Origin: Mucilaginibacter terrigena
GTDB lineage: Bacteria; Bacteroidota; Bacteroidia; Sphingobacteriales; Sphingobacteriaceae
Length of the DNA: 64,000 bases
Direction of reading: 5' to 3'
Assembly: GCF_004168255.1 (NCBI RefSeq)
Contig: NZ_SEWG01000002.1
Span: forward strand, 558,001-622,000
A program made the position numbers and the translations under genes. Shown here piece after piece: positions 57,402-64,000 of this stretch. Under the pieces are notes generated by a model. It was given only the letters and a program-made list of their open reading frames with translations, was not told the origin of the DNA and ran no database searches. Each line of letters begins with the position of its first letter. Position 1 is the stretch's first letter.

Positions 57402-58322
57402 TTAATTTTTTTTCTTTAGTGGGATGGATGCCCTGTCTTTAATTGCCTGTGCTTTTGGGTCTACATAATCTACATCCTGTTCCTGGGGTATGTTGCGCAT
57501 GTCAAGGTTTTCTACAAATACCCATTTGCCGTTTTTTAGTTTGTAACCATCGTAGGTAAGGTCGGGGCCAAAGGTTTCGGGCCTGTCCTTCATTTTATCG
57601 TCGGGCGGGGCAAGGTGGTCAAATACGATCAGCTGCTGATCGGCTACGTAACGCAAAAGCATTGATGCCTGCCGGGTGTACTCAAAAATGATGCGTTTGC
57701 GGTTTTTTTTGTTGCCATCAAACACGGGCATGCCCAGGCTTAGCTTATCGTTCCTGTCGAAAGATAGCACCTCGATCACCTTTTTTGTTGATTTTACCGT
57801 GTTGCCTTTCCAGCCTAATAAAACATAGTAAGGTTTTGAAGCTGCCACTTTTACTATTTTGTAATATTGTGCGCCATACCATTTGTGGCTATCGGTTACC
57901 GAGTCTTCGGGGTTTTTTAAGAAGGGCGAATAATCTTCGAGCGGGTACATCAGCAGGCTGCCGCCGGTATTCATTTGTACGGTGCCGTAAAAGCGGTAGC
58001 TGCCATCCTGGTTCATTATATGCCAGCTTAAGATCCTGAAACGGTTATCGGGCGCGTTAATAATGCTGATGCTTTTAACCGAATCGAACGGGAAATTGAA
58101 GGAATGAGGAACCCTTAAAGCGGCAACCAATAAGGGGATGAACCGGTAATTGGCATTTTTGCGCTCCAGTTCATCGGGGTGGTTCACAAACTTTTTACCA
58201 AGTGCGGCAAGGCTATCCTGGTAAACACCTAAGTCCTTAAGGTCCTTGTTCCCGTCGGAATGCTGCGCGAAAGATGCGGTAGATATGAATAACAGGAAAA
58301 GTGCAGAAAGAAAACCTCTCAT
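57402..58322 (-). CDS. Exported protein of unknown function
   Basis: 306 aa. Signal MRGFLSALFLLFISTASFAQ. No recognised domain: the body has strands such as FNFPFDSVKSISIINAPDNRFRILSWHIMNQDGSYRFYGTVQM, YYVLLGWKGNTVKSTKKVIEVLSFDRNDKLSLGMPVFDG and RIIFEYTRQASMLLRYVADQQLIVFDHLAPP, and a late GPDLTYDGYKLKNGKWVFVENLDMR, as in secreted Bacteroidota proteins of about 300 aa. Periplasmic. A TTG start three bases earlier is possible; the ATG at 58322 was kept. TATCTTTA lies 15 bases upstream. Confidence 0.65.
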   Translation of the reverse strand: MRGFLSALFLLFISTASFAQHSDGNKDLKDLGVYQDSLAALGKKFVNHPDELERKNANYRFIPLLVAALRVPHSFNFPFDSVKSISIINAPDNRFRILSWHIMNQDGSYRFYGTVQMNTGGSLLMYPLEDYSPFLKNPEDSVTDSHKWYGAQYYKIVKVAASKPYYVLLGWKGNTVKSTKKVIEVLSFDRNDKLSLGMPVFDGNKKNRKRIIFEYTRQASMLLRYVADQQLIVFDHLAPPDDKMKDRPETFGPDLTYDGYKLKNGKWVFVENLDMRNIPQEQDVDYVDPKAQAIKDRASIPLKKKN

Positions 58323-58399
58323 CAAATATTTTTAAGATAAAGATATCGCAGATAATAACGTATTACCCGCCGCTAAATTATTAAAAAGATATATTGATG

Positions 58400-59578
58400 T
58401 TACGACAAGTTTTCGATAACCATTGCGCTGGCGCCACCGCCGCCGTTACAGATACCTGCAGCGCCAAGTTTACCGCCGTTTTGCTGTAAAACATGTATCA
58501 GCGTTACAATGATACGTGCACCGGATGCACCAAGCGGATGGCCGATTGCAACCGCGCCACCGTTAATATTTACTTTAGCAGCATCGAGCTTTAATATTTT
58601 ATTGTTGGCTAAAGATACCACTGAAAAAGCCTCGTTTATCTCGAAGAAATCAATCTGCTCTGCAGACACGCCAGCTTTATGCAGGGCCAGTGGGATGGCC
58701 TTCGCGGGTGCTGTGGTAAAATACTCGGGTGCCTGCTGGGCATCGGCAAAAGAAACTACTTTGGCTAAAGGTTTGATACCCATCGCATCGGCTTTTTCCT
58801 TGCTCATTAGTACCAAAGCCGCTGCGCCATCATTTAAAGTAGAAGCATTGGCGGCTGTAACCGTGCCGTCCTTTTTAAACACCGGCTTAAGGGTAGGGAT
58901 CTTATCGAATTTTACCGTATTCGGTTCTTCGTCATCAGCAAATAAAGTAACCTCACCTTTTCTATCCTTTAATTCAACAGGGGTTATCTCGGCTTTAAAC
59001 TTGCCACCCGCCTGTGATGCCTGAGCACGTTTGTACGATTCTATTGCAAAGGCATCCTGTTCCTCGCGGGTTACGTTGCAGTCAACCGCGCAAAGCTCGG
59101 CTGCCGAACCCATGTGATAATCGTTATATACATCCCAAAGGCCGTCTTTTACCAGGCCATCTATAATTTGCCCGTTGCCTAAACGATAGCCGTTTCGGGC
59201 TTTATCAAGGTAGTAGGGTACATTGCTCATGCTTTCCATACCGCCGGCAAGTACAATATCGTTATCGCCATTGGCTATACTTTGGGCTGCCAGCATAATC
59301 GCTTTCATACCAGATGCGCATACTTTGTTCACTGTAGTTGCAGGTAAGTAAGGTAAGCCGGCAAATATCGCCGCTTGTGTGGCAGGTGCCTGGCCCAAAT
59401 TAGCCGATAGCACATTGCCCATATATACTTCCTGCACATCTGCCGGTTGTAAACCCGCTTTTTCAATTGCCGATTTAATAACTACAGCGCCTAATTGCGT
59501 AGCCGATAATGATGCCAGGCTACCGCCAAAACTGCCGATAGGGGTACGGGTTGCCGATACGATATATACTTCTTTCAT
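58400..59578 (-). CDS. Acetyl-CoA C-acyltransferase (thiolase)
   Basis: 392 aa. Thiolase hallmarks: nucleophile Cys in VNKVCASGMKA (about 85-95), NGGAVAIGHPLGASGARI with His about 349, and the C-terminal GICNGGGGASAMVIE with Cys about 379. Condenses two acetyl-CoA or cleaves 3-ketoacyl-CoA; its lone position with no fatty-acid partners favours a general acetyl-CoA acetyltransferase. Cytoplasmic. Exact TAAATTTG promoter box 28 bases upstream. Confidence 0.93.
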   Translation of the reverse strand: MKEVYIVSATRTPIGSFGGSLASLSATQLGAVVIKSAIEKAGLQPADVQEVYMGNVLSANLGQAPATQAAIFAGLPYLPATTVNKVCASGMKAIMLAAQSIANGDNDIVLAGGMESMSNVPYYLDKARNGYRLGNGQIIDGLVKDGLWDVYNDYHMGSAAELCAVDCNVTREEQDAFAIESYKRAQASQAGGKFKAEITPVELKDRKGEVTLFADDEEPNTVKFDKIPTLKPVFKKDGTVTAANASTLNDGAAALVLMSKEKADAMGIKPLAKVVSFADAQQAPEYFTTAPAKAIPLALHKAGVSAEQIDFFEINEAFSVVSLANNKILKLDAAKVNINGGAVAIGHPLGASGARIIVTLIHVLQQNGGKLGAAGICNGGGGASAMVIENLS

Positions 59579-59606
59579 ACGAGAAATGCTTTTTATAATG
59601 GTGGGG

Positions 59607-59614
59607 CAAATTTA
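59607..59614 (-). promoter_or_regulatory. -7 box of the thiolase gene
   Basis: TAAATTTG on the minus strand, exact TAnnTTTG, 28 bases before the ATG at 59578. Confidence 0.45.
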
Positions 59615-59674
59615 GGATTTATTGCCCATAGATAAAGATAGATTTAAAAAATATTATGCATGCATAGTATTTTA

Positions 59675-59842
59675 TTATGAATCCTTTTTTTTGCGCGATG
59701 TTTTCTTACGTGCCTTTAAAGCCTCCTGCAGCAAATACTCTATCTGTCCGTTGGTGCTGCGGAATTCATCAGCACCCCAGGTCTCGATCTCCTTTAGCAC
59801 ATCAGGGTTTATTCTTAATACAAATGCTTTTTTTTCGGCCAT
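59675..59842 (-). CDS. Arc-family ribbon-helix-helix DNA-binding protein
   Basis: 55 aa. The frame reads MAEKKAFVLRINPDVLKEIE, then TWGADEFRSTNGQIEYLLQ and a basic tail ALKARKKTSRKKKDS. A beta strand (KKAFVLRINP) followed by two helices (DVLKEIETWGADEFRS, NGQIEYLLQEALKARKK) is the Arc/MetJ ribbon-helix-helix layout; dimers insert the strand pair into the DNA groove. Last gene of the SPFH operon (4 bases after the preceding stop), so it may autoregulate it. Short and basic. Confidence 0.82.
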   Translation of the reverse strand: MAEKKAFVLRINPDVLKEIETWGADEFRSTNGQIEYLLQEALKARKKTSRKKKDS

Positions 59843-59846
59843 AATA

Positions 59847-60374
59847 TTAATGTGCTGCAGCCTGTTTCTGGCGTAACATTATCACATGCAACCCTATCAT
59901 TATAAGCAATGGCAGTGGCGGCATATTTTCAGGTGTTTTAAGCAGGGCTATAGTTACCGTAAAAGGTTGTTTAACTGCAAAAGGCTTTTGGGTGATGTGT
60001 AAAATATCACCTAATTGGCTGTTGGTTAGCGTAATTGATTTGGAGAACAACTTTTTACACAGGTAAGTGGCTTCAAAACCAGTGTCAAACAACAGGTTAA
60101 AATCCCTTTTCCATATTTCGGGGACTAAGTTGCCTACAGGTTCGTCCTCTCCTCGGTTAAGCAAAAGGGTACGGTTAAACCATCCTTTACGTTTAATGGT
60201 CCAGCTGTTTTGCGGCAGTTCAATAATGGCGTCGCGCTTAAAGTTAGATCGGTAGCTGAGTTTGGCATATACAAACTGCCCATCGGTAAGTTCAAACTCC
60301 GGTTTCCAGAAACCATGTCTTGCAATAAAAAGTTCGTTGGTGCGGAGCTGGTCGGCATTTCTTAAGTCATTCAT
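59847..60374 (-). CDS. SPFH-operon protein 2, unknown, LURP/tubby-like candidate
   Basis: 175 aa, no signal peptide. Patterned strands: FWKPEFELTDGQFVYAKLSYR, WTIKRKGWFNRTLLLNRGEDEPVGN, FEATYLCKKLFSKSITLTNSQLGDILHITQK, then a hydrophobic helix near the C-terminus (PPLPLLIMIGLHVIML). This barrel-plus-internal-helix plan matches the LURP-one/tubby/scramblase fold by eye, not by search. It shares GDIL and a following P-rich hydrophobic strand with the 181-aa neighbour, so the pair are probably diverged paralogues. Function unknown; membrane or phospholipid binding is inference. Confidence 0.6.
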   Translation of the reverse strand: MNDLRNADQLRTNELFIARHGFWKPEFELTDGQFVYAKLSYRSNFKRDAIIELPQNSWTIKRKGWFNRTLLLNRGEDEPVGNLVPEIWKRDFNLLFDTGFEATYLCKKLFSKSITLTNSQLGDILHITQKPFAVKQPFTVTIALLKTPENMPPLPLLIMIGLHVIMLRQKQAAAH

Positions 60375-60379
60375 TGCTA

Positions 60380-60925
60380 TTAATATAATCCTAAAGGAAG
60401 TTTTATATAACGGAAACGGTTGGTTAAGCTATAAGCAACTCCGTATAATAACATTAATTCCATTTCGGTTGGTGACTTGCTTAAAGGGGCATTTAAAATT
60501 ATTTTGATGGGTTTTTTACCGCTCCAGGTGCTTTCTTTTAAAGTTAAAATATCGCCAAAGCTCGCATTACGCCAAACATAATCCGATTTCATTCCCATTA
60601 AATAAGAAGTTTTCACAAGCTCTGCTTTAAAACCATTGTTCATTTCCAGTAGTAAGTTTTTGGAGTTTTCTTCAAATGTGAAAAATCCAACATTTTCAGC
60701 CGTGATATTTTTAATTAATATCTTAGTGAACTTTCCATCCCAACTACTGTCTTTTTCAAAAGTCCATGTATTATTTAATGTCCCGATAAATTTGTCAGGA
60801 TCACTAATTAGGGCATATGCATATTGTTCATCCCTAATTTCATAAGTAAAATTGATGAAAGAGGTTTTTACAACTGTCAATTCATTTGAACTTATGAAGT
60901 TGAAATTTTTTAGTTGATTCATCAT
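60380..60925 (-). CDS. SPFH-operon protein 1, unknown, paralogue of its neighbour
   Basis: 181 aa, no signal peptide. Same order of features as the 175-aa protein: FTYEIRDEQYAYALISDPD, NTWTFEKDSSWDGKFTKILI, NGFKAELVKTSYLMGMKSDYVW, ASFGDILTLKESTW, KPIKIILNAPL and a hydrophobic C-terminal helix MELMLLYGVAYSLTNRF. Begins one base after the SPFH stop and ends five bases before the next gene. Two adjacent ATGs (60925, 60922) exist; the first was used. Lower GC than the flanks (about 35 percent by eye), so a different origin is possible. Confidence 0.6.
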   Translation of the reverse strand: MMNQLKNFNFISSNELTVVKTSFINFTYEIRDEQYAYALISDPDKFIGTLNNTWTFEKDSSWDGKFTKILIKNITAENVGFFTFEENSKNLLLEMNNGFKAELVKTSYLMGMKSDYVWRNASFGDILTLKESTWSGKKPIKIILNAPLSKSPTEMELMLLYGVAYSLTNRFRYIKLPLGLY

Positions 60926-60926
60926 C

Positions 60927-61784
60927 TTAGTGATATAAAGTACCCGTATTAACTATAGGCGATACGCTTTTATCGCCGCAAAGCACAACCAGCAGGTTAC
61001 TTACCATAGCTGCCTTTCGTTCCTCGTCCAGCTCGATAATGTTTTTCTCTTCCATTTTTTGCAGGGCCATTTCTACCATACCCACAGCCCCCTCAACTAT
61101 CAACCTGCGGGCCGATATAATAGCCGATGCCTGTTGGCGTTGTAACATGGCGTGGGCTATCTCGGGCGCATAAGCCAGGTGCGATATGCGTGCTTCTAAA
61201 ACTTCGATGCCGGCGCGTTCCAGGCGTTCGTTCAGCTCCTGTACCAGCAATATTCCAACCTGTTCAGATCCGCCGCGCAGGGTAATACTGGCGTTTTCAT
61301 CCTCAATATGGTCATAAGGGAAGGAGTTGGCCAGGTGGCGCACAGCAGCCTCGCTTTGTATATTTACATATTGAAGGTAATTTTCTACCGCGAAAACGGC
61401 TTTAGCAGTATCTTTTATCTGCCATACAATTACTGCGGCAATTTCAATGGGGTTACCTACGCTGTCGTTTACTTTTAGCTGCTGCCCGTTCAGGTTGTAG
61501 GCCTTTAACGATACCTTCTTTTTAACGGTGAAAGGGTTTACCCAAAAAAAACCATCTTGCTTAACAGTGCCCTGGTATTTACCAAACAAGGTAAGCACCT
61601 TCGATTCGTTGGGGTTTACTATGGCAAGGCCGGGTAAAATAAAAACAAAGTTTACTACACATATTATGGCGCCTACAACAGGCTGCTGCCAATAAAAGGC
61701 GGCTGCGGCTGCGCCAATAAGAACAAGTACTAAAATAAAGGCTAAATAACCTGATGGCGCTGTGGTAACTTTTTCGGTTTGCAT
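60927..61784 (-). CDS. SPFH/Band 7 domain membrane scaffold protein
   Basis: 285 aa. Two N-terminal membrane segments ([20 protein letters not shown] and [21 protein letters not shown], about 12-55), then an SPFH domain (about 55-230: [86 protein letters not shown]) with the AxxEI... oligomerisation helix and a C-terminal [19 protein letters not shown] region. Slipin/stomatin-like proteins build membrane microdomains and partner with proteases. Heads a tight four-gene operon. Confidence 0.9.
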   Translation of the reverse strand: MQTEKVTTAPSGYLAFILVLVLIGAAAAAFYWQQPVVGAIICVVNFVFILPGLAIVNPNESKVLTLFGKYQGTVKQDGFFWVNPFTVKKKVSLKAYNLNGQQLKVNDSVGNPIEIAAVIVWQIKDTAKAVFAVENYLQYVNIQSEAAVRHLANSFPYDHIEDENASITLRGGSEQVGILLVQELNERLERAGIEVLEARISHLAYAPEIAHAMLQRQQASAIISARRLIVEGAVGMVEMALQKMEEKNIIELDEERKAAMVSNLLVVLCGDKSVSPIVNTGTLYH

Positions 61785-61812
61785 GATAATGTTTGATTTT
61801 AAAATGATATCA

Positions 61813-61844
61813 TAAAGATATCAACTTTGATTTGATAAAAGCAA
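61813..61844 (-). promoter_or_regulatory. Promoter of the SPFH operon
   Basis: On the minus strand TTG, 21 bases, TATCTTTA, 28 bases before the ATG at 61784. Layout matches the Bacteroidota -33/-7 pattern. Confidence 0.5.
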
Positions 61845-61873
61845 GAAAAATAACAGATAACCGAAACTTATAT

Positions 61874-61881
61874 TATTTTTG
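61874..61881 (+). promoter_or_regulatory. -7 box of the 7TM-HD gene
   Basis: TATTTTTG, exact TAnnTTTG, 18 bases before the ATG at 61900. No -33 element seen. Confidence 0.4.
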
Positions 61882-61899
61882 ATTGGATAAACACGGCTA

Positions 61900-63966
61900 A
61901 TGGCAAAACTATCATCGTCCCGGCAAAAGGCCTTACTGCGTAAATACGCCCTTAATGTTAAGTTTTTTATGATGCTGGCGAGCGTAACGGTGATTGTATA
62001 CGCCCTGCCCAAGCAAGCTAAGTTTGGTTACGAATACGAAAAGGGGAGGATCTGGAACCAAAAAGACCTGGTATCGCCCTACAACTTCGCTATCCTTAAA
62101 ACCGATAACGAAATAGAGGCCGACCAAAAGGCCGCCCTGGCCGCTGTAACACCCATCTATCAAAAAAATGATGATATGGGCCGGCAGCAGCAGGAGGGTT
62201 TTAAAACCGACCTGGAAGTAAAGTGGCACTCGGCTGGTCTTAACGAAAAACAGAAAAACGCCTACCTGCAAACCGGGTACGATATTTTAAAAACATGTTA
62301 TGATAAGGGTATTTTAAAGCTTAGCCCCAAATACCAGCAAAGCGGCAAAAATTACGTGGTTACCATTTTAAGCGCTAATGTTGCCACCGATAAAAATACC
62401 GCCGACCTGTTTACCCGCGAACGGGCCATTGCCTATTGCGATTTTGAGATAAGCAAATCACCAGGCCTTGATAAGGCCTTTTTGCTTGACGTTGTGCAGG
62501 ACAGGTTGCAAAATAACTTGATATATGATGCCAACCTTACCGCCCGTTTAGAAAAGGAAGTTACCGAAAACCTGTCCATCACCCGGGGTATGGTTCAAAA
62601 GGGAGATGTTATAATAGGTAAAGGCTCTGTAATAAACGATGAAGCTTACCAGAAGCTGGCATCATACAAAAAAGCCTTTGAAGATAACGCCCGCACCAAT
62701 GGCAACCGCAGCCTTGTTTTATTAGGGCAGTTTTTACTGGTAGGCATAACCATCACTTTATTAATGGTGTTCCTGTACTTGTTTAGGCGGGATATTTATG
62801 ATGATAACCGTTTGGTGAGCCTGATTTTGCTGGTTATAACGGCCATGCTGGCTACTTTGTCGCTGGCTATAAAGTTGGGGCTGCCAAATTTTTACTACAT
62901 ACCCTATTGTATAGTGCCTATCATCATCCGTATATTGTTTGATACCCGTTTGGCATTAAACATACATTTGCTGGTTGTGCTTATAGCGGGTTTTTTTGTA
63001 CCTAACAGCTTTGAATTCGCTTATTTTGAGATCACCGCGGGTATGGTGTCTATCTATAGCATCAAAAACCTTATCCGCCGCGAGCAATTCCTGATATCGG
63101 CATTGATCATCACGTTTACCTATTTTGTAGCATTCCTGGGGATATCATTGATACGCGAGGGCACCTTTAATTCGATAGACTGGATCGATTTTATACCCTT
63201 TGCTGTAAGCGTACTGCTTACTTTACTTGCTTATCCGCTTATTTATCTGTTCGAGAAAGTGTTTGCCATCACATCAGACATCACATTAATAGAGCTGACC
63301 AATACCAACGCGCCCCTGTTGCGCGAAATGGCCTTTAGCGCACCAGGTACTTTCCAACACTCGTTGCAGGTAGCCAACCTGGCCGAGAACGCGATCTACT
63401 CCATTGGCGGTAATGCGCTGCTGGTTAGGGCTGGGGCCTTGTATCACGATATTGGTAAAATGGAGAATCCTTTGTTTTTTATCGAGAACCAAAGTTCGGG
63501 CTTTAACCCGCATGATAAACTGCCTTACGAGGAAAGTGCCCAGATCATTATCCGCCACGTAAGTAAGGGTATCGAAATGGCACGCAAAGCCAACCTGCCC
63601 GAGATCGTTATCGACTTTATACGTACCCATCACGGTAATACCAGGGTTGATTATTTTTACCAGTCGTTCCTGAAAAATTTCCCCGAAAAATTCATCAACG
63701 AGAATATTTTCCGCTATCCTGGGCCTATTCCTTTCTCAAAAGAGGCCGGTGTTTTAATGCTTGCCGACTCGGTAGAGGCTGCTTCGAGGTCGTTAAAAGA
63801 GCCAGATGAAGAATCTATAGGCATACTGGTTGACCGTATTGTGAAGTACAAGCTTGAGCAAAACCAGTTGAATGACAGTAACATAACACTGAAAGACCTG
63901 GAAACCATTAAAAATATATTTAAGCGGATGCTGGCCAGCATTTATCACGTTAGGATTGATTATTAA
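61900..63966 (+). CDS. 7TM-HD phosphohydrolase, PgpH-like c-di-AMP phosphodiesterase
   Basis: 688 aa, usual PgpH length. First helix (about 20-37), an extracytoplasmic 7TMR-HDED domain (about 45-260), seven helices (about 270-465) and an HD domain: GTFQHSLQVANLAENAIYSIGG, ALYHDIGKMENPLFF (HD pair), FIRTHHGNTRVDYFY and FRYPGPIPFSKEAGVLMLADSVEAASRSL. Known homologues hydrolyse c-di-AMP to pApA, controlling osmotic and cell-wall balance. Complete, with stop at 63964-63966. Divergent from the SPFH operon with 115 bases between starts. Confidence 0.9.
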   Translation: MAKLSSSRQKALLRKYALNVKFFMMLASVTVIVYALPKQAKFGYEYEKGRIWNQKDLVSPYNFAILKTDNEIEADQKAALAAVTPIYQKNDDMGRQQQEGFKTDLEVKWHSAGLNEKQKNAYLQTGYDILKTCYDKGILKLSPKYQQSGKNYVVTILSANVATDKNTADLFTRERAIAYCDFEISKSPGLDKAFLLDVVQDRLQNNLIYDANLTARLEKEVTENLSITRGMVQKGDVIIGKGSVINDEAYQKLASYKKAFEDNARTNGNRSLVLLGQFLLVGITITLLMVFLYLFRRDIYDDNRLVSLILLVITAMLATLSLAIKLGLPNFYYIPYCIVPIIIRILFDTRLALNIHLLVVLIAGFFVPNSFEFAYFEITAGMVSIYSIKNLIRREQFLISALIITFTYFVAFLGISLIREGTFNSIDWIDFIPFAVSVLLTLLAYPLIYLFEKVFAITSDITLIELTNTNAPLLREMAFSAPGTFQHSLQVANLAENAIYSIGGNALLVRAGALYHDIGKMENPLFFIENQSSGFNPHDKLPYEESAQIIIRHVSKGIEMARKANLPEIVIDFIRTHHGNTRVDYFYQSFLKNFPEKFINENIFRYPGPIPFSKEAGVLMLADSVEAASRSLKEPDEESIGILVDRIVKYKLEQNQLNDSNITLKDLETIKNIFKRMLASIYHVRIDY

Positions 63967-64000
63967 AAATCTGATTTATTTTTTTGACAGCTTAAGCGAT

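Overview
The window reads as chromosome of a Bacteroidota bacterium, most likely a Sphingobacteriaceae member close to Mucilaginibacter or Pedobacter. This rests on a SusC/SusD pair driven by an ECF sigma factor and FecR anti-sigma factor, gliding protein GldC, CcmD/CcmF-type cytochrome c maturation proteins, DUF3857 transglutaminase-like secreted proteins, TAnnTTTG-type promoter boxes, a lack of clear Shine-Dalgarno sequences, and the family's short intergenic repeats. I see no rRNA, tRNA, CRISPR array, transposase or phage gene. Species assignment is inference.

Layout. 1-5.1 kb: a Tat-exported glycosylasparaginase cut by the window edge, a DUF2007 zinc-ribbon protein, a WYL regulator followed by AHSA1 and GyrI-like ligand-binding proteins, and dihydroorotase. 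5.2-9.4 kb: a lipoprotein, an outer-membrane barrel, and a helicase / small membrane protein / gldC / membrane protein operon. 9.5-16.3 kb: a phosphorelay cluster (CHASE3-GAF hybrid kinase with three receivers, CheR, stand-alone CheB, REC-PAS hybrid kinase). 16.3-20.9 kb: methylguanine methyltransferase, SDR, ccmB plus a carboxypeptidase-regulatory-domain protein, a membrane protein, and a phytanoyl-CoA dioxygenase-like enzyme. 21.5-27.3 kb: ccmF, ccmE, a glutamate-type dehydrogenase, ccmD and ccmC; the CcmE carries CxxxY in place of the usual haem-binding histidine. 27.5-41.4 kb: proline iminopeptidase, winged-helix protein, MutS, NlpC/P60 lipoprotein, TMEM175-like channel, two adjacent DUF3857 proteins (one split by a frameshift at A7), an exonuclease, QueG and a STAS-like protein. 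42-53.6 kb: a polysaccharide utilisation locus (sigma, FecR, SusC, SusD, GH92 mannosidase, Gfo/Idh/MocA oxidoreductase, polysaccharide deacetylase). 53.7-64 kb: ruvB, a DPM1-like glycosyltransferase, a POT transporter, a thiolase, a tight SPFH / two related small proteins / ribbon-helix-helix operon, and a PgpH-like 7TM-HD phosphodiesterase.

Most genes are ordinary housekeeping or carbohydrate genes. The signals most worth a second look are the poly-A frameshift site in the transglutaminase gene, a plus-strand terminator in the susC leader that suggests an antisense RNA, the SPFH-paralogue-RHH operon, -7 boxes placed only 4-5 bases before start codons (possible leaderless transcripts), the variant CcmE, and a class of inverted low-complexity intergenic repeats. 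Starts moved inward from the longest open frame were chosen on signal peptides, overlap with neighbours and family length.
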